In this document: in pieces, positions 8,831 to 17,126 of the stretch
How positions within the stretch are numbered: the first letter of the stretch is position 1
How the letters are laid out: each line of letters starts with the position of its first letter
Assembly (NCBI RefSeq): GCF_002813375.1
Contig: NZ_PHUJ01000003.1
Coordinates: 3,224,001-3,288,000 of the forward strand
Origin: Pseudonocardia alni
GTDB taxonomy: Bacteria > Actinomycetota > Actinomycetes > Mycobacteriales > Pseudonocardiaceae
Length of the DNA: 64,000 bases
Direction: 5' to 3'
Made by a program: the position numbers and the translations under genes
Notes under the pieces: generated by a model
Database searches by the model: none
The model's input: only the letters and a program-made list of their open reading frames with translations
Told to the model about the DNA's origin: nothing

Positions 8831-11326
8831 TCAGCCGCCGCACTGCACGATCGGCTGAGGGTTGTACTTGACCGTCCGCGTCTTGCTGGTCGTCTCCCCG
8901 GTCTGCACATTGCGCATGGTCCGGGTGTCGGTCGCGGTGAAGCCGGGAGAGCCCTTGCTGGCGCTGCACGGCTGGCCGGCCGGGATGTTGACGACCTGCG
9001 GCTGGGTCGGGTTCGTCCGCGGCCCGGTCGCCGAGGTGACCTCGTACATCTTCTGCCCGATGAACGAGACGGTGACGTTGCTGGGCGTCCACGCCGTGCG
9101 GATCAGCACCGGGGTCGGGCCGTCGTTGCGGAACTTGACGTCGATGAGGTCGTTGAAGACCGTCGCCTCGCGGGCCACCGGGTAGCGGCTGATGTAGTAG
9201 CTGTGCTCCTTGTGCTCGATGTCGGTCATGCCGGCGAAGTACGACGCGTTGTACAGCGTCGTCGCGAGCTGGGAGACACCGCCGCCGACGCCGCGCGCCG
9301 GGTGGCCGTCCTCGATGATGCCGGCCTCGACGTAGCCGTTGGCGGCGTTGCGGGGGTTGCTGACGCCGTTGAGGCTGAACGTCTCGCCGGGCTGCACGAT
9401 CTGGCCGTTGATGGCCTCGGCGGCGCGCTTGATGTTCTGCCCCGAGTCGGCGGCGAACCCGCCGGTGGTGAACGTCGAGATCTCGGTGGCGTTGCCCAGC
9501 GACTCCAGGTCGGCCGTGGTGATCTCGGCCGGCTTGTTCGCGTAGACCGCCGCGACCGTGCGCTCGCCCTGGCCGGTGAGGATGGGCAGCACGTTCGCGA
9601 AGGTGGCGTCGTAGTCGATGCCGCGCCCGTCCTGCGACGGGACGACCCGCGGCGGCGTCGCGGCGAAGTCGAGCTGGGCGTCGACGCCGGGCTTCTCGGT
9701 GCTCGCCAGCTGCGGCTGCGCGATGTCCTCGAGGGTCTTGTTCGCGATCACCGGCTTCAGCTTCACGGGCCCCTCCGGGTCCGCGGTGAAGCGGAGCGCG
9801 GTCGTGATGTCCTCCGGGGTGATGGTCGCGTTCGCACCCTCACCGGTGATCGTCAGCGGGCCGGCGACGGCGGGCTTGGCGACCTCGTCGATGGCCTTCT
9901 GCACGTCGGCCGGGGTCGTGACGGCCTGCTCGACGATCAGCGGGAGCTGCACCGGCTCGCCGGAGGCCCACTGCTCCTCGACGACGCCGACGGCCGCGTC
10001 GACGTCGAGCTGCTGGCCGGGCTCCGGCGCGACCGGGGTCGGGGTGACTCCCTGCCACTCGACCGAGCCCTCCTTGGGCTCCTTCATGACCAGCGGGGCC
10101 ATCTGCTCCAGCGCGGTGCGCACGGCGCGGTCGTCGGCGGAGTTGACCACCCCGACCTCGCGGGTGGTGAAGAACGAGGAGATCCGGGTGATCGGGTTCA
10201 GCGGCTGCTCGCCCGCCTCGTCGAGAGTGCGCGCGTAGTCGACCTGCAGGCCCGCGGCCTTCGGGTCGATCTCGGAGCTGACCTCACCGGCCTGGACCGG
10301 CACCGGCGCGGAGGAGCGGGGCTCGATCGCGGCCTGCAGCGTCTCGGTGGCCTGGGCGCGCGACATGCCGCCGATCTGCTGACCGGCGACGACGACGCCG
10401 CGCGGCACGCTGCCGGAGCTCAGCGCGAGGTCGCCGACGTAGCCGAGGACGAGCACACCGAGCGCGGCGGCCGCGACGATCAGTCCGACCGGGCGCTTGC
10501 GCTGCGGGCCGTCACCGCCCTCGCCGTCGCCGTGCCCGTCGCCGTCCCCACCACCGGGGCCGCCGGGCCCACCGGGGCCTCCCGGCCCATCCGGACCGGT
10601 CGCTCCCGCGGCGCCGAACGCACCGGCACCGAGGACCGCGGTGCCCGCAGCCGGGCCGCCGGTGTGGATGCGGGCGGTCTGCTCGGCGGCGCCGCCCGCG
10701 GGCGGCGTCGCGGCCGCGGCCGGGGTGACCCGGGGCAGGATCTGGGTGCGCTGCTCGCTGAGCGGAGCGACGCGGACGGTGTCCTGGTCCTGCCCCTCGG
10801 GGGCGGCGGGGACCGGGCGGGTCGCGTCCGGCGCACCGGCCGGCCGGGGGCCGGGCTGCGACGCGGCGGGACCCGCGGGCGTCGGGGCGCCGCCGGACGG
10901 CTGCGGGGCGGCCGTGCCGGACTCCGGGCGGGGCGGGGTCCCGGGCTGCTGCGGGGCACCGGCGTCCGGCCGCTGCGGCGCGGGGGGCTGCTGGTGCGGG
11001 GCGGACGCAGGCGCGGCCGGACCGTCCGCGGTGGTCGCCTGCCCGACGACGGTGCGGGCCGCGGGGGACTCCGGCGGCGCCTGCTCGGCGGCCTCGGCCG
11101 GGTCGGCGGGACCGGACTCGGCGGCGGAGACCTCGGTGGCGCCCTGCGGCGCGGGAGTTCCCTGCGGCGCGGCGGGGGCGGCGGCGGGGCCGGGCGAGGG
11201 ACGGCGGGCGGGCATCACGGGGCGACCGGCACCGGCGGCGTCGCCGTTCTGCGGGTCTCCCGGCTCCGGCGCGGACGTCACCGGCTGCTCGTCCGCGTCG
11301 TCGGACGAGGGAGGGCGCTCGGGCAT
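8831..11326 (-). CDS. VanW-family membrane-anchored protein with long Pro/Ala-rich cytoplasmic N-terminus
   Basis: 831 residues. About the first 260 are low-complexity (Pro, Ala, Gly, Gln), then comes a Gly/Asp-rich run and a single membrane segment (VGLIVAAAALGVLVLGYV). The outer part has two putative peptidoglycan-binding_4-type repeats (RSSAPVPVQAGEVSSEIDP and the later AGPLTITGEG region), then a VanW domain (GQNIKRAAEAINGQIV, GETFSLNG, GGGVSQLATTLYNA). A Thr/Asn-rich tail ends in a Cys-containing motif. VanW proteins accompany cell-envelope functions, but their biochemical role is not settled. The ATG follows GGAAAGGAAG at a long spacing. It probably shares transcription with the GroES-like gene upstream. 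Confidence 0.85.
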   Translation of the reverse strand: MPERPPSSDDADEQPVTSAPEPGDPQNGDAAGAGRPVMPARRPSPGPAAAPAAPQGTPAPQGATEVSAAESGPADPAEAAEQAPPESPAARTVVGQATTADGPAAPASAPHQQPPAPQRPDAGAPQQPGTPPRPESGTAAPQPSGGAPTPAGPAASQPGPRPAGAPDATRPVPAAPEGQDQDTVRVAPLSEQRTQILPRVTPAAAATPPAGGAAEQTARIHTGGPAAGTAVLGAGAFGAAGATGPDGPGGPGGPGGPGGGDGDGHGDGEGGDGPQRKRPVGLIVAAAALGVLVLGYVGDLALSSGSVPRGVVVAGQQIGGMSRAQATETLQAAIEPRSSAPVPVQAGEVSSEIDPKAAGLQVDYARTLDEAGEQPLNPITRISSFFTTREVGVVNSADDRAVRTALEQMAPLVMKEPKEGSVEWQGVTPTPVAPEPGQQLDVDAAVGVVEEQWASGEPVQLPLIVEQAVTTPADVQKAIDEVAKPAVAGPLTITGEGANATITPEDITTALRFTADPEGPVKLKPVIANKTLEDIAQPQLASTEKPGVDAQLDFAATPPRVVPSQDGRGIDYDATFANVLPILTGQGERTVAAVYANKPAEITTADLESLGNATEISTFTTGGFAADSGQNIKRAAEAINGQIVQPGETFSLNGVSNPRNAANGYVEAGIIEDGHPARGVGGGVSQLATTLYNASYFAGMTDIEHKEHSYYISRYPVAREATVFNDLIDVKFRNDGPTPVLIRTAWTPSNVTVSFIGQKMYEVTSATGPRTNPTQPQVVNIPAGQPCSASKGSPGFTATDTRTMRNVQTGETTSKTRTVKYNPQPIVQCGG

Positions 11327-11451
11327 GACGTGGGACTTCCTTTCCGCACTGCCATCGACTCTGTCATCGCGACCGGCGTCGTCGACTGTGTCGACACCGC
11401 TGTCGAACCGGGTGGGCCGCGGGTCCGTGCGGACCGGCGCGACCCGGGGGG

Positions 11452-11772
11452 TCAGAGGTAGAGACCGGTCCCGTGCTGGGTGGCCTCGGAGGCCACCGCG
11501 TGCAGGTCCCGCTCACGCATGACCAGGTGCCCGACGCCGGCGATCTCGACCTCGTACTGGTCCTCCGGGGCGAGCAGGACGCGGTCGCCGGCCTTCACCG
11601 TGCGCACGTGCTGTCCCACCCCGACCACCTCTCCCCAGACCAGACGCTTGGCGACCTGTGCGGTTGCCGGGATCACGATTCCGGCCGAGCTCCGTCGCTC
11701 GCCGGAACCCTCGACCCTCTTGATCATGACCCGGTCATGGAGCATCTGGATCTCGAGTTTGGGCTCGGCCAC
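11452..11772 (-). CDS. Orphan GroES/Cpn10-like protein
   Basis: 106 residues from the GTG at 11770-11772 (VAEPKLEIQMLHDRVMIKR). The HDRVMIKR strand, SSAGIVIPATAQ mobile-loop region, GEVVGVGQHV, and KAGDRVLLAPEDQYEVEI follow the order of the Cpn10 fold. No groEL lies nearby. The mobile loop lacks the usual hydrophobic GroEL-contact pattern (SAGIVIP is kept, but the flanks are basic), so it may not serve as a normal GroEL lid. Short GroES paralogues without GroEL are known in actinomycetes. Role unknown. Confidence 0.8.
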   Translation of the reverse strand: MAEPKLEIQMLHDRVMIKRVEGSGERRSSAGIVIPATAQVAKRLVWGEVVGVGQHVRTVKAGDRVLLAPEDQYEVEIAGVGHLVMRERDLHAVASEATQHGTGLYL

Positions 11773-11849
11773 CGGGCCGATGCTACGGGTGACCCCTGAC
11801 GCCCCCGGCGGCGCCCGGCGCAAGCGAGAGCATGCCCCGAACGTGGAAC

Positions 11850-11894
11850 GCCCCGCGGCGCTACCGAGTCGGGGGTCGGGTGGCGCCGCGGGGC
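11850..11894 (-). terminator. Stem-loop terminator downstream of AAA ATPase gene
   Basis: GCCCCGCGGCGC at 11850 and its exact complement at 11883 form a 12-bp stem around a 21-nt loop, between the AAA ATPase stop and the GroES-like start. No clear U-tract follows, which is common in actinomycete terminators. Confidence 0.65.
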
Positions 11895-11969
11895 TCAGCA
11901 GGGGTTTCGCGCCGACCCGAGGACCTGTTACACCGCAAACAGTTTTCACTCGTCCGGAGCAGCGGGGGC

Positions 11970-13160
11970 TCAGGTGTTGGCGAGCAGGTACCGCCCGAAG
12001 TGCGGCACGGTGAAGGCGATCTGGCCGCGCTGGGCGGAGAACACCAGGCCCTTCTTGAGCAGGCTGTCGCGCGCCGGGGACAGCGACGACGCGCGCCGGT
12101 CCAGGTGCTTGGCCACCAGCGACGTCTCGACGGGGTGGTCCTCCCCGTCGGTCAGCTCGGCCATCGCCCGCAGGTACTCGCGCTCCGCCGGCGTCGCCCG
12201 CTCGAAGCGCGAGCCGAAGAAGCCGACCGCGAGCTCGGCCTCGGCCTCGGGGGCGGCCATCTCGACGTCCTTCACGCCGATCGGGCTGGTCGGTGCGGCG
12301 TCCCACGCGGCCTTGCCGTAGGCCTGCACGAAGTAGGGGTAACCGCCCGAGCGGACGTAGAGGTCGTCGAGGGCCTCCTGGTCGAAGGTCGCCTCCTCGC
12401 GCTCGGCCGGGGCGATCAGCGCGAAGTCGGCGTCCTTGCGGTCCAGCCGGTCGATCCGTGAGTACTTGAACAACCGCTCCGAGTAGGACTTCGACGCCGA
12501 CAGCACGGCGGGCAGGTGCGGCAGCCCCGCCCCGACGACGACGAGCGGCACCCGGGCCTGGGACAGCTCGTGGCAGGCGGCGCAGAGCGCGGAGACGTCC
12601 TCGGGCCGCAGGTCCTGCATCTCGTCGATCAGCAGCGCGATGCCGGAGCCGACGTCCTGGGCCAGCTCCGCGACCTCGGTGAACAGCTCGACGAGGTCGA
12701 TCTCGATGTCCCCGGAGTCCGCGCGCCCGTTCTTCACCGGGACGTCGATGCCGGGCTGCCAGCGCTCCCGCAGCTTCGTGCCCTCCGGCGACGACCGCAG
12801 CGCGAACGCCTTGAGCACGCCCAGCACCTCGTCGATGCGCTCGGGGGCCCGGTGCCGGACGGCGAGGTCGCGGATCGCGCGGTGCAGCGCCGCGGACAGC
12901 GGACGGCGCAGGTCGGCGTCCGGGCGGGCCTCGATCTTCCCGGCGCCCCAGCCGGCGTGCATCGCCATCGAGCGCAGCTCGCCGAGCAGCACCGTCTTGC
13001 CGACGCCGCGCAGCCCGGTGAGCACCAGGCTCCGCTCCGGGCGACCGCGGGCGACCCGCTCCAGGACGATCTCGAAGGCGTCCACCTCGCGGTCCCGGCC
13101 GGCCAGCTCCGGCGGGCGCTGCCCGGCGCCGGGGGCGAACGGGTTGCGCACCGGGTCCAT
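11970..13160 (-). CDS. ORC/Cdc6-like AAA ATPase, MoxR/AAA_16 type
   Basis: 396 residues from the ATG at 13158-13160 (MDPVRNPFAPGAGQ). The open frame upstream of this is non-coding in character. Walker A is LTGLRGVGKT (about residues 46-55) and Walker B is IALLIDEMQDL (about 185-195), with PLVVVGAGLPHL as sensor I. The C-terminal 130 residues (ERATPAEREYLRAMA, SLVAKHLDRR, LLKKGLVF) read like a winged-helix DNA-binding domain. The order AAA plus winged helix resembles archaeal ORC1/Cdc6 and ATPase proteins common in actinomycetes. The target is unknown. A 10-bp palindrome CGGAATTCCG lies 25 nt upstream of the start. Confidence 0.85.
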   Translation of the reverse strand: MDPVRNPFAPGAGQRPPELAGRDREVDAFEIVLERVARGRPERSLVLTGLRGVGKTVLLGELRSMAMHAGWGAGKIEARPDADLRRPLSAALHRAIRDLAVRHRAPERIDEVLGVLKAFALRSSPEGTKLRERWQPGIDVPVKNGRADSGDIEIDLVELFTEVAELAQDVGSGIALLIDEMQDLRPEDVSALCAACHELSQARVPLVVVGAGLPHLPAVLSASKSYSERLFKYSRIDRLDRKDADFALIAPAEREEATFDQEALDDLYVRSGGYPYFVQAYGKAAWDAAPTSPIGVKDVEMAAPEAEAELAVGFFGSRFERATPAEREYLRAMAELTDGEDHPVETSLVAKHLDRRASSLSPARDSLLKKGLVFSAQRGQIAFTVPHFGRYLLANT

Positions 13161-13468
13161 GCGAGGACGGTATCCGCCGCTCTTCGGAATTCCGTAGACG
13201 ACGACGGCGTGTCGCGGCCCCGCCACCCGGGCGGCCCAGCGACGACGTCGGTCACCCAGCGTGGTCGCGATGCCCGTCCGGGCCGGTTCCGGCATCGCCC
13301 GTGCGGTCCGCCGCGAACGCACCGTGCGAGCGGGGCCGAGGAACGCCGGCGCTGTCGTCACGATCCGGTGGCCCGCGCCCGGTGACCTTCCGCGACCGCG
13401 GTTGACCAGCAACACTCTGAGGCGTGCACCACCCCGTCGCACGTGACTACGCCCGGGAGGAGAGCGCT
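13161..13468. other. Divergent intergenic region
   Basis: About 310 nt between the AAA ATPase start and the small Arg-rich ORF. It holds the palindrome CGGAATTCCG at 13185-13194, which could be an operator for the ATPase gene, and presumably two divergent promoters. I see no further gene. Confidence 0.6.
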
Positions 13469-13603
13469 GTGGGCCGACACCGCGGACGGCACCGCGCCGA
13501 CCGGATGCATCACTCGACGCTGCGGATGAAGCCGATCACGCTGCGTCGCCGACGGCTGGAGAGCCTGCGCAGCCTGCTCGCAGGAGCGCGCCCCGGCTGG
13601 TGA
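13469..13603 (+). CDS. Small basic protein, 44 residues, unknown
   Basis: A GTG start is preceded by a strong GGGAGGAGAG ribosome-binding site and the frame ends 5 nt before a good terminator hairpin. The peptide begins VGRHRGRHRADRM and contains LRRRRLESLRSLL. It has twelve Arg and four His in 44 residues, no membrane segment and no Cys. The combination of Shine-Dalgarno, compact ORF and terminator supports a real short gene. A nucleic-acid-binding or ribosome-associated role would fit the charge but is only a guess. I do not recognise a family. Confidence 0.55.
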   Translation: MGRHRGRHRADRMHHSTLRMKPITLRRRRLESLRSLLAGARPGW

Positions 13604-13607
13604 GAAG

Positions 13608-13643
13608 GACGGCGGGGGCGACCCCCGAACGCTCCCGCCGTCC
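13608..13643 (+). terminator. Terminator after small basic ORF
   Basis: GGACGGCGGG and CCCGCCGTCC form a 10-bp stem; the loop contains a further GGGGGCGACCCCC mini-hairpin. It starts 5 nt after the TGA of the 44-residue ORF. Confidence 0.75.
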
Positions 13644-13774
13644 ACCACCCGGTCCTGGATCTGCCGCGCCCGGCCGTCGCACCCCTGGTGCCGCCGTCGC
13701 AGCCTCCGCACGGGGTGCGGAGACCGCGTGCGGGGTGCGCCGGGCGTCCACGTATCGCGAGGCCCGGTGACGGG

Positions 13775-14305
13775 TCAGGTGCGGTCGGGGCCGTCCACGA
13801 CCTCGCCGTCGACGACCGGGCCGGTGCCCGCGGCAGGTCCGGTGATGCGCGGGTACGCGGTCGCCGAGCGCGGCTCGGTCACGGTCTCCCCCTCGACCAC
13901 GGTGGCGCCGTAGCGGATCCGTGCGGTGCGCAGGCTCGGTGCGGCCCGCTCGGCGGCGTTCACCATGCGACGCCGGACCAGGGCCCGCGTCGGGGGGAAC
14001 ACCAGGGCGAGACCGAGCACATCGGTGATCAGGCCCGGCAGGAAGATGAGGATGCCACCGGCGGCGACGAGCAGCCCGTCGGTCGCCTCCTCGTGCGCCA
14101 GCTTCCCGCGCTGCACGGCGGTGGCGAGCGCGCGGGCGGCGCGGACGCCCTCCCGGCGGGCGAGCAGGAGTCCGACCACGGACCCGGCGAGCAGGACCAG
14201 CAGGGTCCAGCCCAGTCCGATCCACGCGATCAGCCCGGCGAGCGCGACGATCTCGAGCACGACGTAGAGCAGCACGAACGGCATGCCCGTACAACGCACG
14301 GGCAT
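13775..14305 (-). CDS. fxsA: FxsA-family membrane protein
   Basis: 176 residues. FxsA-type core: membrane helices LLYVVLEIVALAGLIAWIG and LLVLLAGSVVGLLLA, the ARREGVRAARAL segment, then AAGGILIFLPGLITDVLGLAL and a basic cytoplasmic tail with TRALVRRRM. The C-terminal 60 residues are variable. E. coli FxsA affects F exclusion of phage T7; the general role is unknown. Two ATG codons are possible, at 14305 and 14284. The first has GGGAG 9 nt upstream and is preferred, but both lie inside the two arms of a perfect inverted repeat (see 14276-14312). Confidence 0.87.
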   Translation of the reverse strand: MPVRCTGMPFVLLYVVLEIVALAGLIAWIGLGWTLLVLLAGSVVGLLLARREGVRAARALATAVQRGKLAHEEATDGLLVAAGGILIFLPGLITDVLGLALVFPPTRALVRRRMVNAAERAAPSLRTARIRYGATVVEGETVTEPRSATAYPRITGPAAGTGPVVDGEVVDGPDRT

Positions 14306-14312
14306 GCCGTTC
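14276..14312 (-). promoter_or_regulatory. Perfect 15-bp inverted repeat over the fxsA start codons
   Basis: GAACGGCATGCCCGT and its exact complement are separated by 7 nt. In the mRNA the 5' arm holds the upstream candidate ATG and the 3' arm the downstream one. The hairpin could terminate transcripts from the upstream dehydrogenase operon, block the fxsA start, or both. Confidence 0.6.
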
Positions 14313-14374
14313 TGCTCCCGGATCGCCCGAATTCCCCGGATCGATCCCCCGGGCCCTCGGATGATCTCCCCAGG

Positions 14375-16135
14375 TCACCAGGTGAAGGCGACCCCGGGGT
14401 CGTGCAGCAGCGCGCCGACGTCGGCGAGGAATCGCGAGCCCTCGGCCCCGTCGACGAGGCGGTGGTCGAACGACAGCGCCAGCCGGCACACGGTGCGCAC
14501 GGCCAGCTCGCCGTCGACGACCCAGGGGGCGGGCTTGATCGACCCCACCGCGAGGATCGCGGCCTCGCCGGGGTTGATGATCGGCGTCCCGGTGTCGACG
14601 CCGAGCACGCCGACGTTGGTGATCGTGAACGTGCCCCCGACCAGGTCGGCCGGGGCGGTCCGGCCCGCCCGGGCGGTGTCGGTGAGCGTCGTGAGCGCGT
14701 CGGCCATGCCGCGCAGGGTGAGTGTGTCCGCGTCGCGGATCTTGGGGACGACGAGCCCACGCGGCGTCGCGGCGGCGATGCCGAGCTGGACGCGGGCGTA
14801 GTAGACGATCTCGCCGGCGCGCTCGTCCCAGCCGGCGTTGGCCGCCGGGGTCCGCGCGGCGGCGAGGCAGGCGGCCTTCGCGACGAACGCCAGCGGGGTC
14901 AGCTTGACCCCGGCGAACTCGCGCGAGGCCCGCAGCCGGTCGCGCAGGGCCATCATCTCGGTGACGTCGACGTCGAGGAACTCGGTGACGTGTGGCGCGG
15001 TGAACGCGCTCGCGACCATCGCCGCGGCGGTGGCCTTGCGGACGCCGCGGATGGGCTCACGCCGGTCCTCGGTGGGCCGGGCGGTGGTCGTGCCCGGTCC
15101 GGCCGCGGTGCCCGGCCCGGCCGCGGTGCCCGGCCCGGCGGCGGTGCCCGGCCCGGCGGCGGTGCCCGGCCCGGCGGCGAGCCCCGGGTCGCCGGGGCCC
15201 GAGCCGTCCGGCGCGGCACCCGAGGTCGCGGCGCCGGCGAGACTCCCGGCAGCGGCACCCCCCGCGGCGAGACCCCCGGCGACCGGCGACCCGGCGGACG
15301 TGCCGGCAGCGCCCGCTCCGGCGCCCCGGCCGTCGGCCGCAGCGCCGTTCCCGGCACCCGTGAGCCCGGCACCCGTGAGCTCGGCACCCGTGAGCCCGGC
15401 ACCCGACGCGGCGGCGTGCACGTCCTCCCGGGTGATCCGGCCGTCCCGCCCGGTCCCCGTCACCGCCCGCAGGTCGACGCCCAGCTCCCGTGCGAGCAGC
15501 CGGACCGGCGGCGGAGCGAGCGGGACCTGGGCGGCACGCGGTCCGACCGCGTCGCCCCCGGCCCGGCCGTCGGAGCCCCCGGTCTGCCCGTCGGAGCCCC
15601 CGGCTCCCGGGTCGGCTCCGGTGGACGTCCCGGGAGCGGCCTGCTCGGGCGACCCGAGCGACTGCTGGGGCGACGGGACGGGGGCCGCACCCGGCCCCGA
15701 GGCGTCCGGGCCCCCGGCGACGGGGTCCCCCGCAGCGACGGACCCGGCCGGCGCAGCGGAGGCGGTAGGCTCGCGCCGGGGCCGTCGCCGGGCGGAGCCC
15801 TGCCGCGGCCCGTACCCGACGAGCGTCGCGATCCGTCCGTCCCTGCCCGCCTCACCGATCTTCGCGCCGGTGTCGGCGCCGGCGTCGGGCGCGGTCCCAC
15901 CGGTGTCGATCGCGATGATCGGCGTCCCCACAGCGACGGTCGCGCCCGGTTCGGCCAGCAGCTCCCCGACCGTCCCGGCCCACGGCGAGGGCAGCTCCAC
16001 GGCCGCCTTCGCCGTCTCGATCTCCACGATCACGTCGTTCACCGCGACCGTGTCCCCGGGCGCCACCCGCCAGGTGATGATCTCGGCCTCGGTCAGCCCC
16101 TCGCCGACGTCGGGCAGCGTGAAGTGCTCACGCAT
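14375..16135 (-). CDS. bkdC: 2-oxo acid dehydrogenase E2 (dihydrolipoyl acyltransferase, branched-chain type)
   Basis: 586 residues after an AGGAGGAG site. An N-terminal lipoyl domain (LPDVGEGLTEAEI; the lipoylated Lys is K43 in ETAKAAVELP) is followed by a very long Ala/Pro/Gly-rich linker. Next come a peripheral-subunit-binding domain (VRLLARELGVDLRAVTGTG), a second long linker with a five-copy 18-bp repeat, and the acyltransferase core. The core includes REPIRGVRKATAAAM and the catalytic SFDHRLVDGAEGS. It transfers the acyl group from E1 to CoA in the cytoplasmic complex. The DVGEGL motif is the usual sign of branched-chain (Bkd) E2s, although actinomycete assignments between branched-chain and pyruvate enzymes are imperfect. 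It is last in the operon. Confidence 0.92.
   Translation of the reverse strand: MREHFTLPDVGEGLTEAEIITWRVAPGDTVAVNDVIVEIETAKAAVELPSPWAGTVGELLAEPGATVAVGTPIIAIDTGGTAPDAGADTGAKIGEAGRDGRIATLVGYGPRQGSARRRPRREPTASAAPAGSVAAGDPVAGGPDASGPGAAPVPSPQQSLGSPEQAAPGTSTGADPGAGGSDGQTGGSDGRAGGDAVGPRAAQVPLAPPPVRLLARELGVDLRAVTGTGRDGRITREDVHAAASGAGLTGAELTGAGLTGAGNGAAADGRGAGAGAAGTSAGSPVAGGLAAGGAAAGSLAGAATSGAAPDGSGPGDPGLAAGPGTAAGPGTAAGPGTAAGPGTAAGPGTTTARPTEDRREPIRGVRKATAAAMVASAFTAPHVTEFLDVDVTEMMALRDRLRASREFAGVKLTPLAFVAKAACLAAARTPAANAGWDERAGEIVYYARVQLGIAAATPRGLVVPKIRDADTLTLRGMADALTTLTDTARAGRTAPADLVGGTFTITNVGVLGVDTGTPIINPGEAAILAVGSIKPAPWVVDGELAVRTVCRLALSFDHRLVDGAEGSRFLADVGALLHDPGVAFTW
15090..15179. repeat. Five tandem 18-bp units in the E2 linker
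   Basis: GTGCCCGGCCCGGCGGCG and close variants repeat five times without gaps, encoding Ala-Ala-Gly-Pro-Gly-Thr units on the minus strand. It is an in-frame minisatellite in a flexible linker, so copy number could vary between strains without breaking the protein. Confidence 0.9.
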
Positions 16136-16145
16136 GTGCTCCTCC

Positions 16146-17123
16146 TCACCAGGCCAGGCAACGATCGACGGCGTCGAGCACCCGGTCCAGGTCCGGCAGG
16201 TACTCGTCCTCCAGCCGCGACGGCGGGTAGGGCGTGTCGAAACCGGTCACGCGGAGCACCGGCGCCTCCAGCGAGAAGAAGCACTCCTGCTGGATCCGGG
16301 CGGCGACCTCGGAGGTCACCGACGACTCCGCGGGCGCCTCGGACACCACGACCAGCCGTCCGGTGCGGCGCACCGAGTCCGCGACCGGGCCGAGGTCGAG
16401 CGGGGACAGCGACCGCAGGTCGACCACCTCGAGTTCGCGGCCCTCCTCGGCGGCCGCGGCGGCCGCGTCGAGGCAGGTCTTCACCATCGGCCCGTAGGTG
16501 GCGACGGTCAGCGCCGAGCCCGTCCGCACCACCCGCGACGCGTGCAGCGGGTACGCCGACGCCAGGTCGGCGCCGTCGAGCCCGCCCTTCTCCCAGTACC
16601 GGCGCTTCGGCTCGAAGAAGATCACCGGGTCGTCGGAGAGGATGGCCTGCTGGATCATCCAGTGCGCGTCCGACGGGGTCGAGCAGGTGACCACCTTCAG
16701 GCCCGCGACGTGCGCGAACAGCGACTCGGGCGACTCGGAGTGGTGCTCGACGGCACCGATCCCGCCGCCGTAGGGGATCCGGACGACGACCGGCACCGGC
16801 ACCCGGCCCTGCGTCCGGTACCGCAGCTTCGCCAGCTGGGACACGATCTGGTCGTAGCCGGGGAAGACGAACCCGTCGAACTGGATCTCGCAGACCGGCC
16901 GGAACCCGCGCACCGCGAGCCCGATCGCGGCGCCGATGATCCCGGACTCCGACAGCGGGGTGTCGAGCACGCGCTGCTCGCCGAAGTCCTTCTGCAGCCC
17001 GTCGGTGATGCGGAAGACACCGCCGAGCCGGCCGACGTCCTCACCCATGACCAGCACCTTGGGGTCGCGCTCCATCGCGGCACGCAGGCCGTCGTTGAGC
17101 GCCTTCGCCATCGTGGTCGGCAC
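16146..17123 (-). CDS. bkdB: 2-oxo acid dehydrogenase E1 beta subunit
   Basis: 325 residues from a GTG that follows AGGAGGG and sits 3 nt after the E1 alpha stop; an ATG four codons on is an alternative. VLVMGEDVGRLGGVFRITDGL, the DTPLSESGIIGAAIGLA segment (with the E1-beta Glu that activates thiamine diphosphate), FVFPGYDQI and PYGGGIGAVEHHSESPE are diagnostic of E1 beta. With E1 alpha it decarboxylates branched-chain 2-oxo acids and reductively acylates the E2 lipoyl arm. It is the middle gene of the operon; the stop is 10 nt from the E2 start. Confidence 0.93.
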   Translation of the reverse strand: MPTTMAKALNDGLRAAMERDPKVLVMGEDVGRLGGVFRITDGLQKDFGEQRVLDTPLSESGIIGAAIGLAVRGFRPVCEIQFDGFVFPGYDQIVSQLAKLRYRTQGRVPVPVVVRIPYGGGIGAVEHHSESPESLFAHVAGLKVVTCSTPSDAHWMIQQAILSDDPVIFFEPKRRYWEKGGLDGADLASAYPLHASRVVRTGSALTVATYGPMVKTCLDAAAAAAEEGRELEVVDLRSLSPLDLGPVADSVRRTGRLVVVSEAPAESSVTSEVAARIQQECFFSLEAPVLRVTGFDTPYPPSRLEDEYLPDLDRVLDAVDRCLAW

Positions 17124-17126
17124 AGC

